Origin: Deltaproteobacteria bacterium
GTDB taxonomy: Bacteria > Myxococcota_A > UBA796 > UBA2385
Length of the DNA: 64,000 bases
Assembly (NCBI GenBank): GCA_016792625.1
Contig: JAEUKK010000096.1
Span: 62,001-126,000 of the forward strand
Direction of reading: 5' to 3'
Below the pieces are notes generated by a model. That model saw nothing but the letters and a program-made list of their open reading frames with translations. It was not told the DNA's origin and ran no database searches. This document shows positions 42,153 to 50,229 of this stretch, in pieces (positions within the stretch are counted from its first letter, which is position 1; every line of letters starts with the position of its first letter). A program made the position numbers and the translations under genes.

Positions 42153-42986
42153 ATGCGCACGAGACTCCGCCCGGCCCCAGAGGGCCAAGGGCCGCAGATC
42201 AGCCTGCTGATCGTCGTCCTCAGCGCCATCGGCTGCGCAAAAGCCGCCTGCGGCGACGGCGAGACCACCTGCGAAGTCCAGGGCGGCAGCTACCTCGCGC
42301 GGCTCCCGCCGGGCGAGGCCGAGGGCCCGCTCCCCCTCGTGCTGCTGCTGCACGGCTACAGCAGCAGCGCCGAGGGCATCCTCGGCAAGGCCGACTTGGC
42401 CGAGGTCTTCGGCGCGGCGGGCTTCTTGATGGTCGCGCCGAGCGGCATCGACGCCACCTGGGTGCTGCCAGGCTCGCCCGAGGCCGAAGACGGCGGCGGG
42501 CGCGACGACATGGCCTTCCTCGACGCGGTGGTGGCCGACGTCGAAGACCGGTGGAGGGTGGGCCCGCGCCTGCTCGGCGGCTTCTCGCACGGCAGCGCCG
42601 CGGCCAACGTCTATGCCTGCGGCGGGTCGACCCCCTGGGACGCCCTGCTCAGCGTCTCGGGCACTTTTTGGGAGCCCATGCCCGCGCGCTGCGAGGCCGC
42701 GCTGCCCGTCCGCCACAGCCACGGCACCGCGGACCAGACCTGGCCCCCAGAGGGCCGCCGCTTCTCCCCCACGGTCAAACAAGGTGACGTCTGGGAGGGC
42801 ATGGCGGTCTGGGCGGCGACCGCGGGCTGCGCCGCCGCGCCGGTCGAGGAGCGCCGCGGGCCGACCACCTGCGCGGTCTGGCCGGGCTGCGCGCTCGCGC
42901 TGTGCCAACATGACGGCGTGCACGAGTGGCCCGAAGGTGAGGCCGACCGCCAGCTCGCCTGGTTCGAGGCGCTGCCGCCGGGCTGA
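42153..42986 (+). CDS. Exported alpha/beta-hydrolase lipoprotein, PHB-depolymerase/LpqC-like
   Basis: A 277-residue protein. ATG 42153 has GCGGAGGGACG upstream; an earlier in-frame start at 42075 lies inside plsB and is rejected. The N-terminus (ISLLIVVLSAIGC) is a lipoprotein signal with lipobox S-A-I-G-C. The catalytic domain shows the oxyanion-type VLLLHGYSSSAEGILGKA and the nucleophile elbow GFSHGSAAANVYA (G-x-S-x-G). A second His near HDGVHEWPEG completes the usual triad; Asp is in HGTADQTWP. It resembles poly(3-hydroxybutyrate) depolymerase and feruloyl-esterase-like secreted hydrolases. Substrate is unknown. Divergent from plsB with only about 35 bp between. Confidence 0.82.
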   Translation: MRTRLRPAPEGQGPQISLLIVVLSAIGCAKAACGDGETTCEVQGGSYLARLPPGEAEGPLPLVLLLHGYSSSAEGILGKADLAEVFGAAGFLMVAPSGIDATWVLPGSPEAEDGGGRDDMAFLDAVVADVEDRWRVGPRLLGGFSHGSAAANVYACGGSTPWDALLSVSGTFWEPMPARCEAALPVRHSHGTADQTWPPEGRRFSPTVKQGDVWEGMAVWAATAGCAAAPVEERRGPTTCAVWPGCALALCQHDGVHEWPEGEADRQLAWFEALPPG

Positions 42987-42997
42987 GGCCCCGGCGC

Positions 42998-43426
42998 TCA
43001 GAGCAGCCCGAGGTCGACCTTCACGCAGCGGTCCTGCACCACGTCGATGCCCGCCGTGCACCAGCGGGCGGCAGACGCGTCGTCGCGCACGCCAAGCTGC
43101 AGCCAGACCGCCCGCGGGCGCAGGCGCAGCAGCTCATCGACGTGACCCGCCACGGCCTCGGAGCGGCGGAACACCACCACGAGGTCCACAGGCTCATTGA
43201 TCTCGTCGAGGCTGCGCACAAAGGGGGCGCTGTAGCCGCCGGCCGGGCCCCCCGCCGGGCCGACGGGAAGCACCCGCCAGCCGTGCCGGAGCATGGCCGC
43301 GGGCACAAAAGCGGCCGGCGCCGGGCCGTCGAGGGGCTTGGCGCCGAGCACCGCCGCGGTGCGCACGCTGGCGAGCAGCGCGGCGAGCGCGGGCAGGGTC
43401 TCGATCAGCCGCCCCGGCGCGCTCAC
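42998..43426 (-). CDS. CoA-binding (Rossmann-like) protein, YccU family
   Basis: A 142-residue protein. GTG 43426 overlaps the preceding gene's stop as GTGA. The fold is a short Rossmann domain: VRTAAVLGAKPLD (strand and Gly loop), FVPAAMLRHGWRVLPVGPAG, then VDLVVVFRRSEAVAGHVDEL and AVWLQLGVRDDASAARWCTA, ending in VVQDRCVKVDLG. The conserved W-L-Q-x-G motif and the terminal Cys (CVKV) are typical of the YccU/CoA-binding proteins that bind nucleotide or CoA-like ligands. It follows the HmuY-like gene in an operon. Function unknown; possibly a regulatory or carrier protein. Confidence 0.82.
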   Translation of the reverse strand: MSAPGRLIETLPALAALLASVRTAAVLGAKPLDGPAPAAFVPAAMLRHGWRVLPVGPAGGPAGGYSAPFVRSLDEINEPVDLVVVFRRSEAVAGHVDELLRLRPRAVWLQLGVRDDASAARWCTAGIDVVQDRCVKVDLGLL

Positions 43427-44277
43427 TCCAGCCACTGCCAGCGCAGGGTGATGATGCCGCTGTCTGAGCCGGGCACGCCGCTCGTGTTGCAGTCCTCTTG
43501 GCCCTCGGCGTAGTAGGTCTCGACCACGACCTTGACGACGTGCCCGTCGGCCAAGCGGATGAGGTGGGCCTTGTTCGTGGTCGCCACGCAGCCGGGGTAC
43601 TCCCACCACTGGCCGAGCGCGAGCTGGGGGCTGCCCGGCAGGCCGCTGCTGTCGTTGATGATGGTGCAGTCGTCGGTGTAGAAGTCGTCGACCAAGTACG
43701 TGAGGCCGTCGGGCACCGCGGTGACCTCGGCGTAGGGGGTCTCGGGGAAGGTCACCGCGCCCACGCAGCTGGGGCCCGAGCTGCCGCCGTTCATGCGGAT
43801 CATGAAGCGGCGCAACGACAGGTCCCAGTCCATGCTCTCGAGCGCCGACTCGTCGTCGATCTCGACCTTCTCGAGCCCGGTCTCGGTGAACTTGACGTAG
43901 ACCCAGGGGTTGCGGGTGGCTTGGTCGTAGCCGCCGGCCGAGGCGTCGACGACGCTGACAAAATCAGCGCCCTCGGTGCTGTTCGTGACGCCGTCGCGGC
44001 TGACGTTGTCGTGCAGCGAGAGGTCGAGCAGCAGGGCGTCGAGGCAGGCCACCTCGGTGGGCTCGGTGCAGACCGCCTCGGGATCTGCGCCGCCGTCGCT
44101 GCCGTCGCTGCCATCGGAAGCGCCCGTGTCTTCGCCGCCGTCAGCGGCCCCGCCGCCGTCGGTCGCGCCGCCGCTGTCGGCCGCGCCGCCCTTGTCGTCG
44201 TCACCCTCGCAGCCGCCGATCAGGGGGAGGAGGAGCGGGAAGAGCAGGGGGAGGAGGCGGGTCGCGGGCGCGGGCAT
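43423..44277 (-). CDS. HmuY-like heme-binding lipoprotein
   Basis: A 284-residue protein. ATG 44277 with GTGGAG upstream is chosen over an open extension. The signal is lipoprotein-type (LPLLFPLLLPLIGGC), followed by a Gly/Asp/Ser-rich spacer (GGAADSGGATDGGGAADGGE), common in this organism's lipoproteins. The globular domain (about residues 70-284) contains the HmuY hallmark WDLSLRRFMIRMNGGSSG, a beta-stranded region with two Trp/Arg segments. HmuY proteins bind heme or corrinoids on the outer membrane. No TonB receptor gene (HmuR) is next to it here. It is followed by the CoA-binding-like gene. Binding of heme is inferred from the family. Confidence 0.82.
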   Translation of the reverse strand: MPAPATRLLPLLFPLLLPLIGGCEGDDDKGGAADSGGATDGGGAADGGEDTGASDGSDGSDGGADPEAVCTEPTEVACLDALLLDLSLHDNVSRDGVTNSTEGADFVSVVDASAGGYDQATRNPWVYVKFTETGLEKVEIDDESALESMDWDLSLRRFMIRMNGGSSGPSCVGAVTFPETPYAEVTAVPDGLTYLVDDFYTDDCTIINDSSGLPGSPQLALGQWWEYPGCVATTNKAHLIRLADGHVVKVVVETYYAEGQEDCNTSGVPGSDSGIITLRWQWLE

Positions 44278-44452
44278 GGGGAGCTCCACAAGCAGGAGGG
44301 TGCGCCGCCCCTGCGCGGGGACAACGCGCGCGCCCTCCTTTTGCCCGCCCCGGCGGCATTGTCCAGCCCTCGCCCCCCTCCGCCTGCCCGGGATAACCGC
44401 CCGCCTCGCCGCTTCGCCCACCGCGGAGCCGGAGCCGCCCGGAGGTTCGACC

Positions 44453-45481
44453 ATGCGCCGCCCTGCCCTCGCACTGCTGTTGCTCACCGCCGGCGCGGCG
44501 CCCGCCGCGGCCATGCCGCCCAACCCGGTCGCCTACAACGATCACCTCGTCGGGCAAGAGTACCGGCTCGCCCGGGCGGTGCTGCACGCCGCGATGTTGC
44601 CCCGCACGAGCGGCGCGGCGGCGGTCGAGGCGACCAAGGCCTCCTGCGCCCAGATCGACGCGGCGGCCAACTCGATGGCCGCCGAGGTGCCCTTCATCAA
44701 AGACGGCAGCCTGCGTGACGCGATCACCGCCGCCCTCCGTGGCAGCGCCGAGCTGTGCCGCGAGGACTACGTCGCGGTCGCCCAGCTGCTCAACAGCGCG
44801 GCGATGACCGAGGCGCGGCTCAAAGAGGCCGACGCCGTGTACATGGCCGCGCTGGCGGAAGAGCAGGCCCTACACGACCAGGTGCGCGTGGCGCAGGCTG
44901 CTTTCGCCAAGCGACACCACTTTGTGCTCGTCGAGCCGCCGCCGCTCGAGCTGCCCAAGCCCGCCCTGCCCCCGCTGCCCGAGACCGGCCTCGGCTTCGA
45001 AGATCACGTCATCGCCGCGACCGCGCTCAGCCACCACAACCACATGCTCGGCCAGATGAACGCGGCGATCGAGGCGACGAATACGCTGCTCTCCGCGCCA
45101 ATCCAGCCGGGCGCGCCCCTGGCCGAGGCCCTGCCCAACGTGGTCACCAAGGTGGCCCGGGCCCGCACCGCCTGCGACGAGGCCGGCCCCTGGTTCGACG
45201 ACGAGACCCTGCTTGAGGCCTGCGTGAAGTTGACCAACGGGCTGTCGCGGCTGTTGTCGGGCCCGATGGCCGAGCTGAGCCTGCTCACCGCCGAGCCCAA
45301 GTGGAGCGCAGGCAAGGCCAAGAAGGCCAACGCCTACATCGCCGAGATCAACGGAGAGCTGCCCATCTACGTCGCGCTGGTCCAGCCGGCGGCCGACAAA
45401 TTCCAAGCCAGCTGGGGCAGCAAAGAGCTGATGGCCTTCCAGCAGGCGCAAGGCGCCGCCGAGCCCACGCCTGCGCCCTGA
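44453..45481 (+). CDS. Exported protein of unknown function
   Basis: A 342-residue protein with GGAGG before ATG 44453. A Sec signal peptide (RPALALLLLTAGAAPAAA) is followed by a largely helical body (YRLARAVLHAAMLPR, ATKASCAQIDAAANSMAAEV, VAVAQLLNSAAMTEARLKEA). A Pro-rich hinge follows (PLELPKPALPPLPE) and then another helical half. Two repeats of similar plan may be present (about 22-150 and 185-320). No family is recognised. Divergent from the HmuY-like lipoprotein, and just before a Ser/Thr kinase. Possibly a periplasmic helper. Confidence 0.58.
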   Translation: MRRPALALLLLTAGAAPAAAMPPNPVAYNDHLVGQEYRLARAVLHAAMLPRTSGAAAVEATKASCAQIDAAANSMAAEVPFIKDGSLRDAITAALRGSAELCREDYVAVAQLLNSAAMTEARLKEADAVYMAALAEEQALHDQVRVAQAAFAKRHHFVLVEPPPLELPKPALPPLPETGLGFEDHVIAATALSHHNHMLGQMNAAIEATNTLLSAPIQPGAPLAEALPNVVTKVARARTACDEAGPWFDDETLLEACVKLTNGLSRLLSGPMAELSLLTAEPKWSAGKAKKANAYIAEINGELPIYVALVQPAADKFQASWGSKELMAFQQAQGAAEPTPAP

Positions 45482-45547
45482 GCGCCCCGGGGGCCGCGGC
45501 CCGCGATAACCCCCGACCTGCGCACCCTCTGCGCCGAGGAGCCCGCC

Positions 45548-47038
45548 GTGGCGAGCAGCGAGAGCCTGGAGATCCCCCAGACCCTAGACCGCGGGCGCTA
45601 CCGCGTCGAGCGGGTGCTCGGCGAGGGCGGCACCTCGGTCGTGCTGCTGGCCCAAGACACCCGCCTCGGCGTGCCCCGGGCGATCAAGCTGATGCACCCG
45701 CGCTGGGTGCGCTCGGCCCGCAACCGCGCCCGCTTCCGGGCTGAGGCCTTTGCCCAGGCCGGCCTCGGCCACAACAACGTGCTGATGGTGCACGACGCGG
45801 TCGAAGACGAGCAAGGCGCCTACCTCGTGATGGAGCTCTGCGAGGGCGACAGCCTCGCCCGCCGGGTGCAGCACCACGGCACCTTGAGCGTGAACGAGGT
45901 GATCGACGTCGGGATCACCATCGGCGGCGCGCTGGCGGTGGCCCACGCCCAGGGGCTGGTGCACCGCGATCTGAAGCCCCAGAACATCCTGGTCGACAAG
46001 CACGGCGTGCTCAAGCTCGCTGACTTTGGCATCGCCCACATCGAGCAGCCCGGCGAGCAGCTGACCCGCGCCGAGGATGTGATGGGCACCTGGGACTACA
46101 TGCCGCCCGAGCAGCGCGAGTCCAGCGCCCAGGTCGACCGCCGCAGCGACATCTACGCCTTTGGCGCCACGCTCTACGCCCTGCTGACCGCGCGCAAGGT
46201 GGCCGCGCTGCACAACCCCGAGGCCTGGACGGCGGCCTACGACGGCGTGCCCGCGCCCCTCGCCGCCGTCTTGCAGCGGGCCACCCGCCTCTACCCCGAG
46301 GACCGCTACCCCGACATGGCGGCGATGATCGCCGAGCTGCACGCCGCCCGCGCCGCGATCCAGGCCCCCCCGCCCGCGCCCGCCCCGCCGCCCGCGCCCG
46401 CCCGGCCCTGGGGGCTCATCGCCGCCGCGGCCGCCGCGGCCTTGGCGCTCACCGTCGGCACGGCCGCGCTGCTGCTGCTGCGCGGCGGCCCGCCCAGCGA
46501 CGAGGCCACCGCGCCCGCCGACGCGCCCGCGCCGGCCCCTGCGCCGGCCCCAACACCCGAAGAGCCGTCGCCTGCGCCACGCGCGGATGACGCGCCTGAC
46601 GTCACTCCCGCAGCCGAGCCCAAGCCTGCGCCGCAGGGCGACGGCGTGGCCGAGGCCCGGCCCCGGCCCGCGCCGGCGACCCCCGAGCCCGCCGCGGCGC
46701 CCCGCCCGGCGCCCGGCGGCCGCCGGGTGATCGAGGTGCTGCCGGAAGAGGGCGGCGAGGCCCCCGCGCCCGCGCCCGCGCTGGCGCCCGCTGAGGCCGC
46801 GCCCACCGGCACGGTCCGCGTGCGCACCGTGCCGTCCGGGGCGACGGTGACCGTGCGGGGCCGCGCGCCCGCCGCGGCGCCGGGCGGCGGCTACACCCTG
46901 CCCGTCGGTCAACACACCGTCGAGCTGACCAGCCCTGCCGGCGAGCGCACCCGCCTCGCCGTCTCGGTGCGGGCGGGCCAGACCGTCTCGCTCTGCTGGA
47001 GTTTTGACACCAACGCCGCCTGCGGGGACGCGCCTTGA
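45548..47038 (+). CDS. PEGA-domain Ser/Thr protein kinase, membrane-bound
   Basis: A 496-residue protein with GTG start at 45548 (GAGGA upstream). The kinase domain spans about residues 18-275: glycine-rich loop LGEGGTSVVLLAQD, Lys47 in RAIKLMH, catalytic loop HRDLKPQN with Asp141, DFG at 159-161, and MPPEQR in the P+1 loop. A Pro/Ala-rich juxtamembrane linker, a transmembrane helix (GLIAAAAAAALALTVGTAAL, near 292-315) and a long disordered periplasmic linker follow. The end is a PEGA-like beta domain (GTVRVRTVPSGATVTVRGRA ... LPVGQHTVELTSP). This is the familiar Myxococcota eukaryote-type kinase plan. It is TTGA-coupled to the next gene. Sensing by the PEGA region is inference. Confidence 0.92.
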   Translation: MASSESLEIPQTLDRGRYRVERVLGEGGTSVVLLAQDTRLGVPRAIKLMHPRWVRSARNRARFRAEAFAQAGLGHNNVLMVHDAVEDEQGAYLVMELCEGDSLARRVQHHGTLSVNEVIDVGITIGGALAVAHAQGLVHRDLKPQNILVDKHGVLKLADFGIAHIEQPGEQLTRAEDVMGTWDYMPPEQRESSAQVDRRSDIYAFGATLYALLTARKVAALHNPEAWTAAYDGVPAPLAAVLQRATRLYPEDRYPDMAAMIAELHAARAAIQAPPPAPAPPPAPARPWGLIAAAAAAALALTVGTAALLLLRGGPPSDEATAPADAPAPAPAPAPTPEEPSPAPRADDAPDVTPAAEPKPAPQGDGVAEARPRPAPATPEPAAAPRPAPGGRRVIEVLPEEGGEAPAPAPALAPAEAAPTGTVRVRTVPSGATVTVRGRAPAAAPGGGYTLPVGQHTVELTSPAGERTRLAVSVRAGQTVSLCWSFDTNAACGDAP

Positions 47039-48036
47039 TCCGCCGGGCCGCCGCCGCGCTCATCGGCGCGCTCGCGCTGGGCGCCGCGCCCGCGTGGGCG
47101 GTGCCCCTGGTCTACGACGGGCTGCCCGCGGCCGAAGCCCAGGCCGAGGCGGCCAAGGGCACCGGGCTGCCCGCCGACCAGCTCGAGCCGGTGGCCCTCG
47201 ACCAGCTGCTGCAGCGCCCCGCCGGCGCCACGGGCGGCGCCACCCTGCGCCACTGCGCGGGGGCGCCGACCACCGGGGCCGCGGTGCGGGCCCACCTGCA
47301 GCGGGCCGACGTCGCGCTCCGGGCCGGAGATTCCGTCGCTGCCGCCGATCACCTCGATCTGGGCCTCACGGCGCTGGGCTGCCTGGGCGAGCGGGTCGAG
47401 CCCCCGGTGGCCGCCCGCCTCTTCTTGTTGCGCGGGGCGCTGGCCGCGGCCCGCGGCGCGCCCGAGGTGGCCCAGGCCGAGCTGCGCACCGCGCTGTCCT
47501 TCGCGCCGAGCTTGGCGTGGGATTCGGCGCTGCCCGGCGATGGCGCCCTGCTCGAGGCCGAGCGGGCCGCGCACTTCGCCTGCGCTGCGCCCCCGAGCTG
47601 CCCGAGCGGCGCGCCGCTGCGGGTCGCGCCCGCCGCCCGCAGCGCGGGGCCCTGGCTCGACGGGCGCGCTTTGCCCGCGGGTGAGCTCGCCGCGCCGGCG
47701 CCCCCCGGACTGCACCTGCTGCAGGTGGCCAGCACCGCCGGCCTGCGCTCGGCGTGGCTGACGCTGAGCGGCCCGGCCACGGTGGCCCTGCCCGGGGCCT
47801 ACCGCCGCCCGATCACGCCGCAGGGCCCGAGCGCCGGCGCGCCGCCCCAGGCCCAGATGGATGACCTGCGGGCGCTCCTCGGCGCGACCCTGCCCGGCGC
47901 CGGCGCCGCCTACCTGCTGGCCGGCGGCGGCCTCTGGTTGGTCGGCCTCGACCCCGCGGCGCCCGCCGCCGAGGCGCTGACCACGCTGCGCGCCCCGCCC
48001 GCGCCCGCCCCGGCCGACGAGAAGAAGCGCCGCTGA
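47035..48036 (+). CDS. Exported hypothetical protein coupled to the kinase
   Basis: A 333-residue protein with a TTG start at 47035 overlapping the kinase stop (TTGA). A Sec signal peptide (AAAALIGALALGAAPAWA) is followed by a helical TPR-like region (VRAHLQRADVALRAGDSVAA, RLFLLRGALAAARGAPEVAQ, AELRTALSFAPSL). A beta-rich domain (SAGPWLDGRALPAGELAAPA, LHLLQVASTAGLRSAWLTLS) and a hydrophobic C-terminus complete it. No family recognised. Tight coupling suggests it is a partner or target of the kinase's periplasmic side. Confidence 0.58.
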   Translation: MIRRAAAALIGALALGAAPAWAVPLVYDGLPAAEAQAEAAKGTGLPADQLEPVALDQLLQRPAGATGGATLRHCAGAPTTGAAVRAHLQRADVALRAGDSVAAADHLDLGLTALGCLGERVEPPVAARLFLLRGALAAARGAPEVAQAELRTALSFAPSLAWDSALPGDGALLEAERAAHFACAAPPSCPSGAPLRVAPAARSAGPWLDGRALPAGELAAPAPPGLHLLQVASTAGLRSAWLTLSGPATVALPGAYRRPITPQGPSAGAPPQAQMDDLRALLGATLPGAGAAYLLAGGGLWLVGLDPAAPAAEALTTLRAPPAPAPADEKKRR

Positions 48037-48199
48037 GCGGCTCGCGCCGCCGCTGCCCGCCGGGATCTGCCACCCGCCCCCTGCGCCCATTCGCAGAGAG
48101 GGAGGGGTATCCGCGCGCTGACCGATGCACATGGCCTCAAGAGGTCAGGGAGGTGACCCGAACGGCGGGCGTCGCCCTCGCACCGACCTTGGAGGCCCC

Positions 48200-49579
48200 A
48201 TGAGGACACGCACCGCCCCGCTGTGGGCCCTCTCTTTGACGCTCTGCGCGCCCGCATGGGCGCAGGAGCCCACCCCCACAGACCCAATTCCAGCGGGTGA
48301 AGGCGCCGAAGCCGCACCCGGCACCCCCGAGACCAGCGCCGAAGCGCCACCCCCCGCGGGGGATTGGGGCGGCGGAGACTGGGGATCGGATGCCGTTCCA
48401 GAGACGATCTTCGAGACCAAGGTCTATGGCTTCATCGACTCCTATTGGGAGAAGTCGGCCAAGACCCCCGAGGGGGTCGATGACCAGGGGCGCACCGTCT
48501 GGGAAGAGAACCCCTCTGAGTTCGACGTCCTGAACTTCAACGTGATGGTGCAGGGCTCGGTTCACCAAAAGTACCGATACTTCATCAACATCGCGGCGCC
48601 CGGCGCCGGTGGCGCGGCCGGCGACGAGCCCCTGGCCTTGCGCAACGCCTGGGTCGAGGCCCCCCTGGCGGGCCGTTACCTCTCGGCCCGCGTGGGCAAG
48701 CTCTACCGCCGCTTTGGCCTCTACAACGAGATCTTGGACGCCTCGCCGACCTTCATAGGCATCGAGCCGCCCGAGATCTTCGACAAAGACCACCTGATGC
48801 TGACCCGCACCACGAACCTGATGCTGCACGGCTCGGCCCCCGTCGGCGACAGCACCCTCGTGTACAGTGTGTCGACCGGGAATGACGAGCGCATCGACGA
48901 GAAGCCGCCCATCGGGGCCGACGTCTACCTCGACGTGCGCGGCGTGCTGCGCCTGGGCAGCTCGTACTACGACACCCGAGGGGCCGCCGGGCCGATGATC
49001 GCGGTCGGTGACGGGAGCCCACGCGGCGGCGTGGTCAACTGGATGGCCGAGGACCGATACAAGGTGATGGGCGGATATGCGCAGCTCACCACCCGGGCCC
49101 TCACCCTGCAGGGGGAGTATTGGCGCTCACCCCACGAGGCAGAGCGCTCGCCGGACGCGGTGGCCCAGCTCGCTGACGCCGGCCTCAACCCGCGGCAGCT
49201 TGACCGGTACTTCGTCAACGGCGACCCGGCGCAGGGCACGGCCAAGGAGCAGGTCAGCTACCTCATCGAGACGGCCTATGTTCGGGCGGGCTACCAGCTC
49301 GCGGTCGGCGACAAGGCCTCTGTCACCCCCTATGGTCAGTGGGACTACTACCGCAACCCCGAGACGATCAAAGAGAAGGACTTCGGCGGCGACGACGAGG
49401 CGGGGGTGGCCGACGACAACCAGTTCGTCAAGTACACCGCCGGCTTGGTCATTCGCCCCGTGCCGCAGGTGGCACTGAAGGTCGACGGCAGCGCCCACCA
49501 GTTCGTCTTCAACGGCGAGCCGGTCTACTACCCCGAGGCGCGCGTCTCGCTCAGCTACCTCTGGCAGCTCAAGGACTGA
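48200..49579 (+). CDS. Outer-membrane porin-like beta-barrel protein
   Basis: A 459-residue protein with TTGGAGG before ATG 48200; an open extension to 48125 is rejected. The signal peptide is RTAPLWALSLTLCAPAWA. After a Pro/Ala/Glu spacer, alternating strands begin (FETKVYGFIDSYWEKSAKTP, FNVMVQGSVHQKYRYFINIA, AWVEAPLAGRYLSARVGKLY) and continue to the C-terminus. The last segment, EARVSLSYLWQLKD, is a beta strand with an aromatic near the end, though not a strict C-terminal Phe. This matches phosphate-selective or general porin-like barrels. It leads a three-gene group with a periplasmic binding protein and a sensor kinase. The substrate is not readable. Confidence 0.78.
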   Translation: MRTRTAPLWALSLTLCAPAWAQEPTPTDPIPAGEGAEAAPGTPETSAEAPPPAGDWGGGDWGSDAVPETIFETKVYGFIDSYWEKSAKTPEGVDDQGRTVWEENPSEFDVLNFNVMVQGSVHQKYRYFINIAAPGAGGAAGDEPLALRNAWVEAPLAGRYLSARVGKLYRRFGLYNEILDASPTFIGIEPPEIFDKDHLMLTRTTNLMLHGSAPVGDSTLVYSVSTGNDERIDEKPPIGADVYLDVRGVLRLGSSYYDTRGAAGPMIAVGDGSPRGGVVNWMAEDRYKVMGGYAQLTTRALTLQGEYWRSPHEAERSPDAVAQLADAGLNPRQLDRYFVNGDPAQGTAKEQVSYLIETAYVRAGYQLAVGDKASVTPYGQWDYYRNPETIKEKDFGGDDEAGVADDNQFVKYTAGLVIRPVPQVALKVDGSAHQFVFNGEPVYYPEARVSLSYLWQLKD

Positions 49580-49645
49580 GCCATGACCACCGCACACCCC
49601 ACCCTCGACCCTCTCTCCCCCAGCGCGGGGACCTGTGGAGGTCTC

Positions 49646-50152
49646 ATGTCCGCCGAACTCCCTGTCAGCCAGCCCGCCCCGCGCCCACCCACGCTGTCCC
49701 GGCGCGCCGGCCTCGCCCTGCTCGCCTGCGCGGCCCTGGCGCTGGCCCTGCCGATCAACGTGCAGGCCGACCCCGGCGCAGACGCCATTGTCGCGGTGGT
49801 CAACGCCCGCAACCCCACCCCCTCGCTCACCAAAGCGGAGATCAAAAACATCTACCTCGGGACCACCGCCTTTTGGCACGGCGTGGTGCCGATGAAGGTC
49901 TACGTGCGGCAGGCGGACTCTCCGGCCGGAAAAGCCTTCATCGAGGGTGTGCTGGGCATGAACTCCCAGCGCTTCGCCGCCCACTGGAGCAGCCGCGAGC
50001 TGGCCGGCCAGGGCGTCGCCCCCGAGCGGGTGAGCAGCCCCGATCTGCTGGCCGAGAAGGTCAAGGGCACCCCCGGCGGCATCGGCTTCATGTTGGCGAG
50101 CGAGGCCTGGACCAGCCCGCCGGCCGGCGTGCGGGTCATCGCCCTCAAGTAG
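49646..50152 (+). CDS. Short PBP-like (PstS-type) periplasmic protein
   Basis: A 168-residue protein. ATG 49646 with TGTGGAGG is preferred to an open start at 49583. The signal sequence is SRRAGLALLACAALALALPI with a twin Arg, so Tat export is possible. The mature domain starts ADAIVAVVNARNPTPSLTKA and shows FWHGVVPMKVYVRQADSPAG, then GMNSQRFAAHWSSRELAGQG and LLAEKVKGTPGGIGFMLASE. The pattern of SLTKAEIKNIYLGTTAFW and GTPGGIGF is typical of short PBP-superfamily phosphate-like binding proteins found beside porins and sensor kinases. It likely presents a small anion to the kinase. The ligand is not known. Confidence 0.8.
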   Translation: MSAELPVSQPAPRPPTLSRRAGLALLACAALALALPINVQADPGADAIVAVVNARNPTPSLTKAEIKNIYLGTTAFWHGVVPMKVYVRQADSPAGKAFIEGVLGMNSQRFAAHWSSRELAGQGVAPERVSSPDLLAEKVKGTPGGIGFMLASEAWTSPPAGVRVIALK

Positions 50153-50160
50153 GGCCGCCG

Positions 50161-50214
50161 CGGCCCGCTACCCCGCACCGCGGCCCGCTACCCCGCGCGC
50201 CGCGGTCCCTTTTT
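50161..50214 (+). terminator. Tandem 20-bp repeat and hairpin before the sensor-kinase gene
   Basis: Two head-to-tail 18-bp copies, CGGCCCGCTACCCCGCAC at 50161-50178 and CGGCCCGCTACCCCGCGC at 50181-50198 (period 20). An inverted pair ACCGCGG (50177-50183) / CCGCGGT (50200-50206) with a 16-nt loop is followed by CCCTTTTT. It resembles a Rho-independent terminator or attenuator lying 16 bp before ATG 50230, so the sensor kinase may be expressed at a lower level than the porin and binding protein. Confidence 0.5.
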
Positions 50215-50229
50215 GGATGGAGTTCTCTT

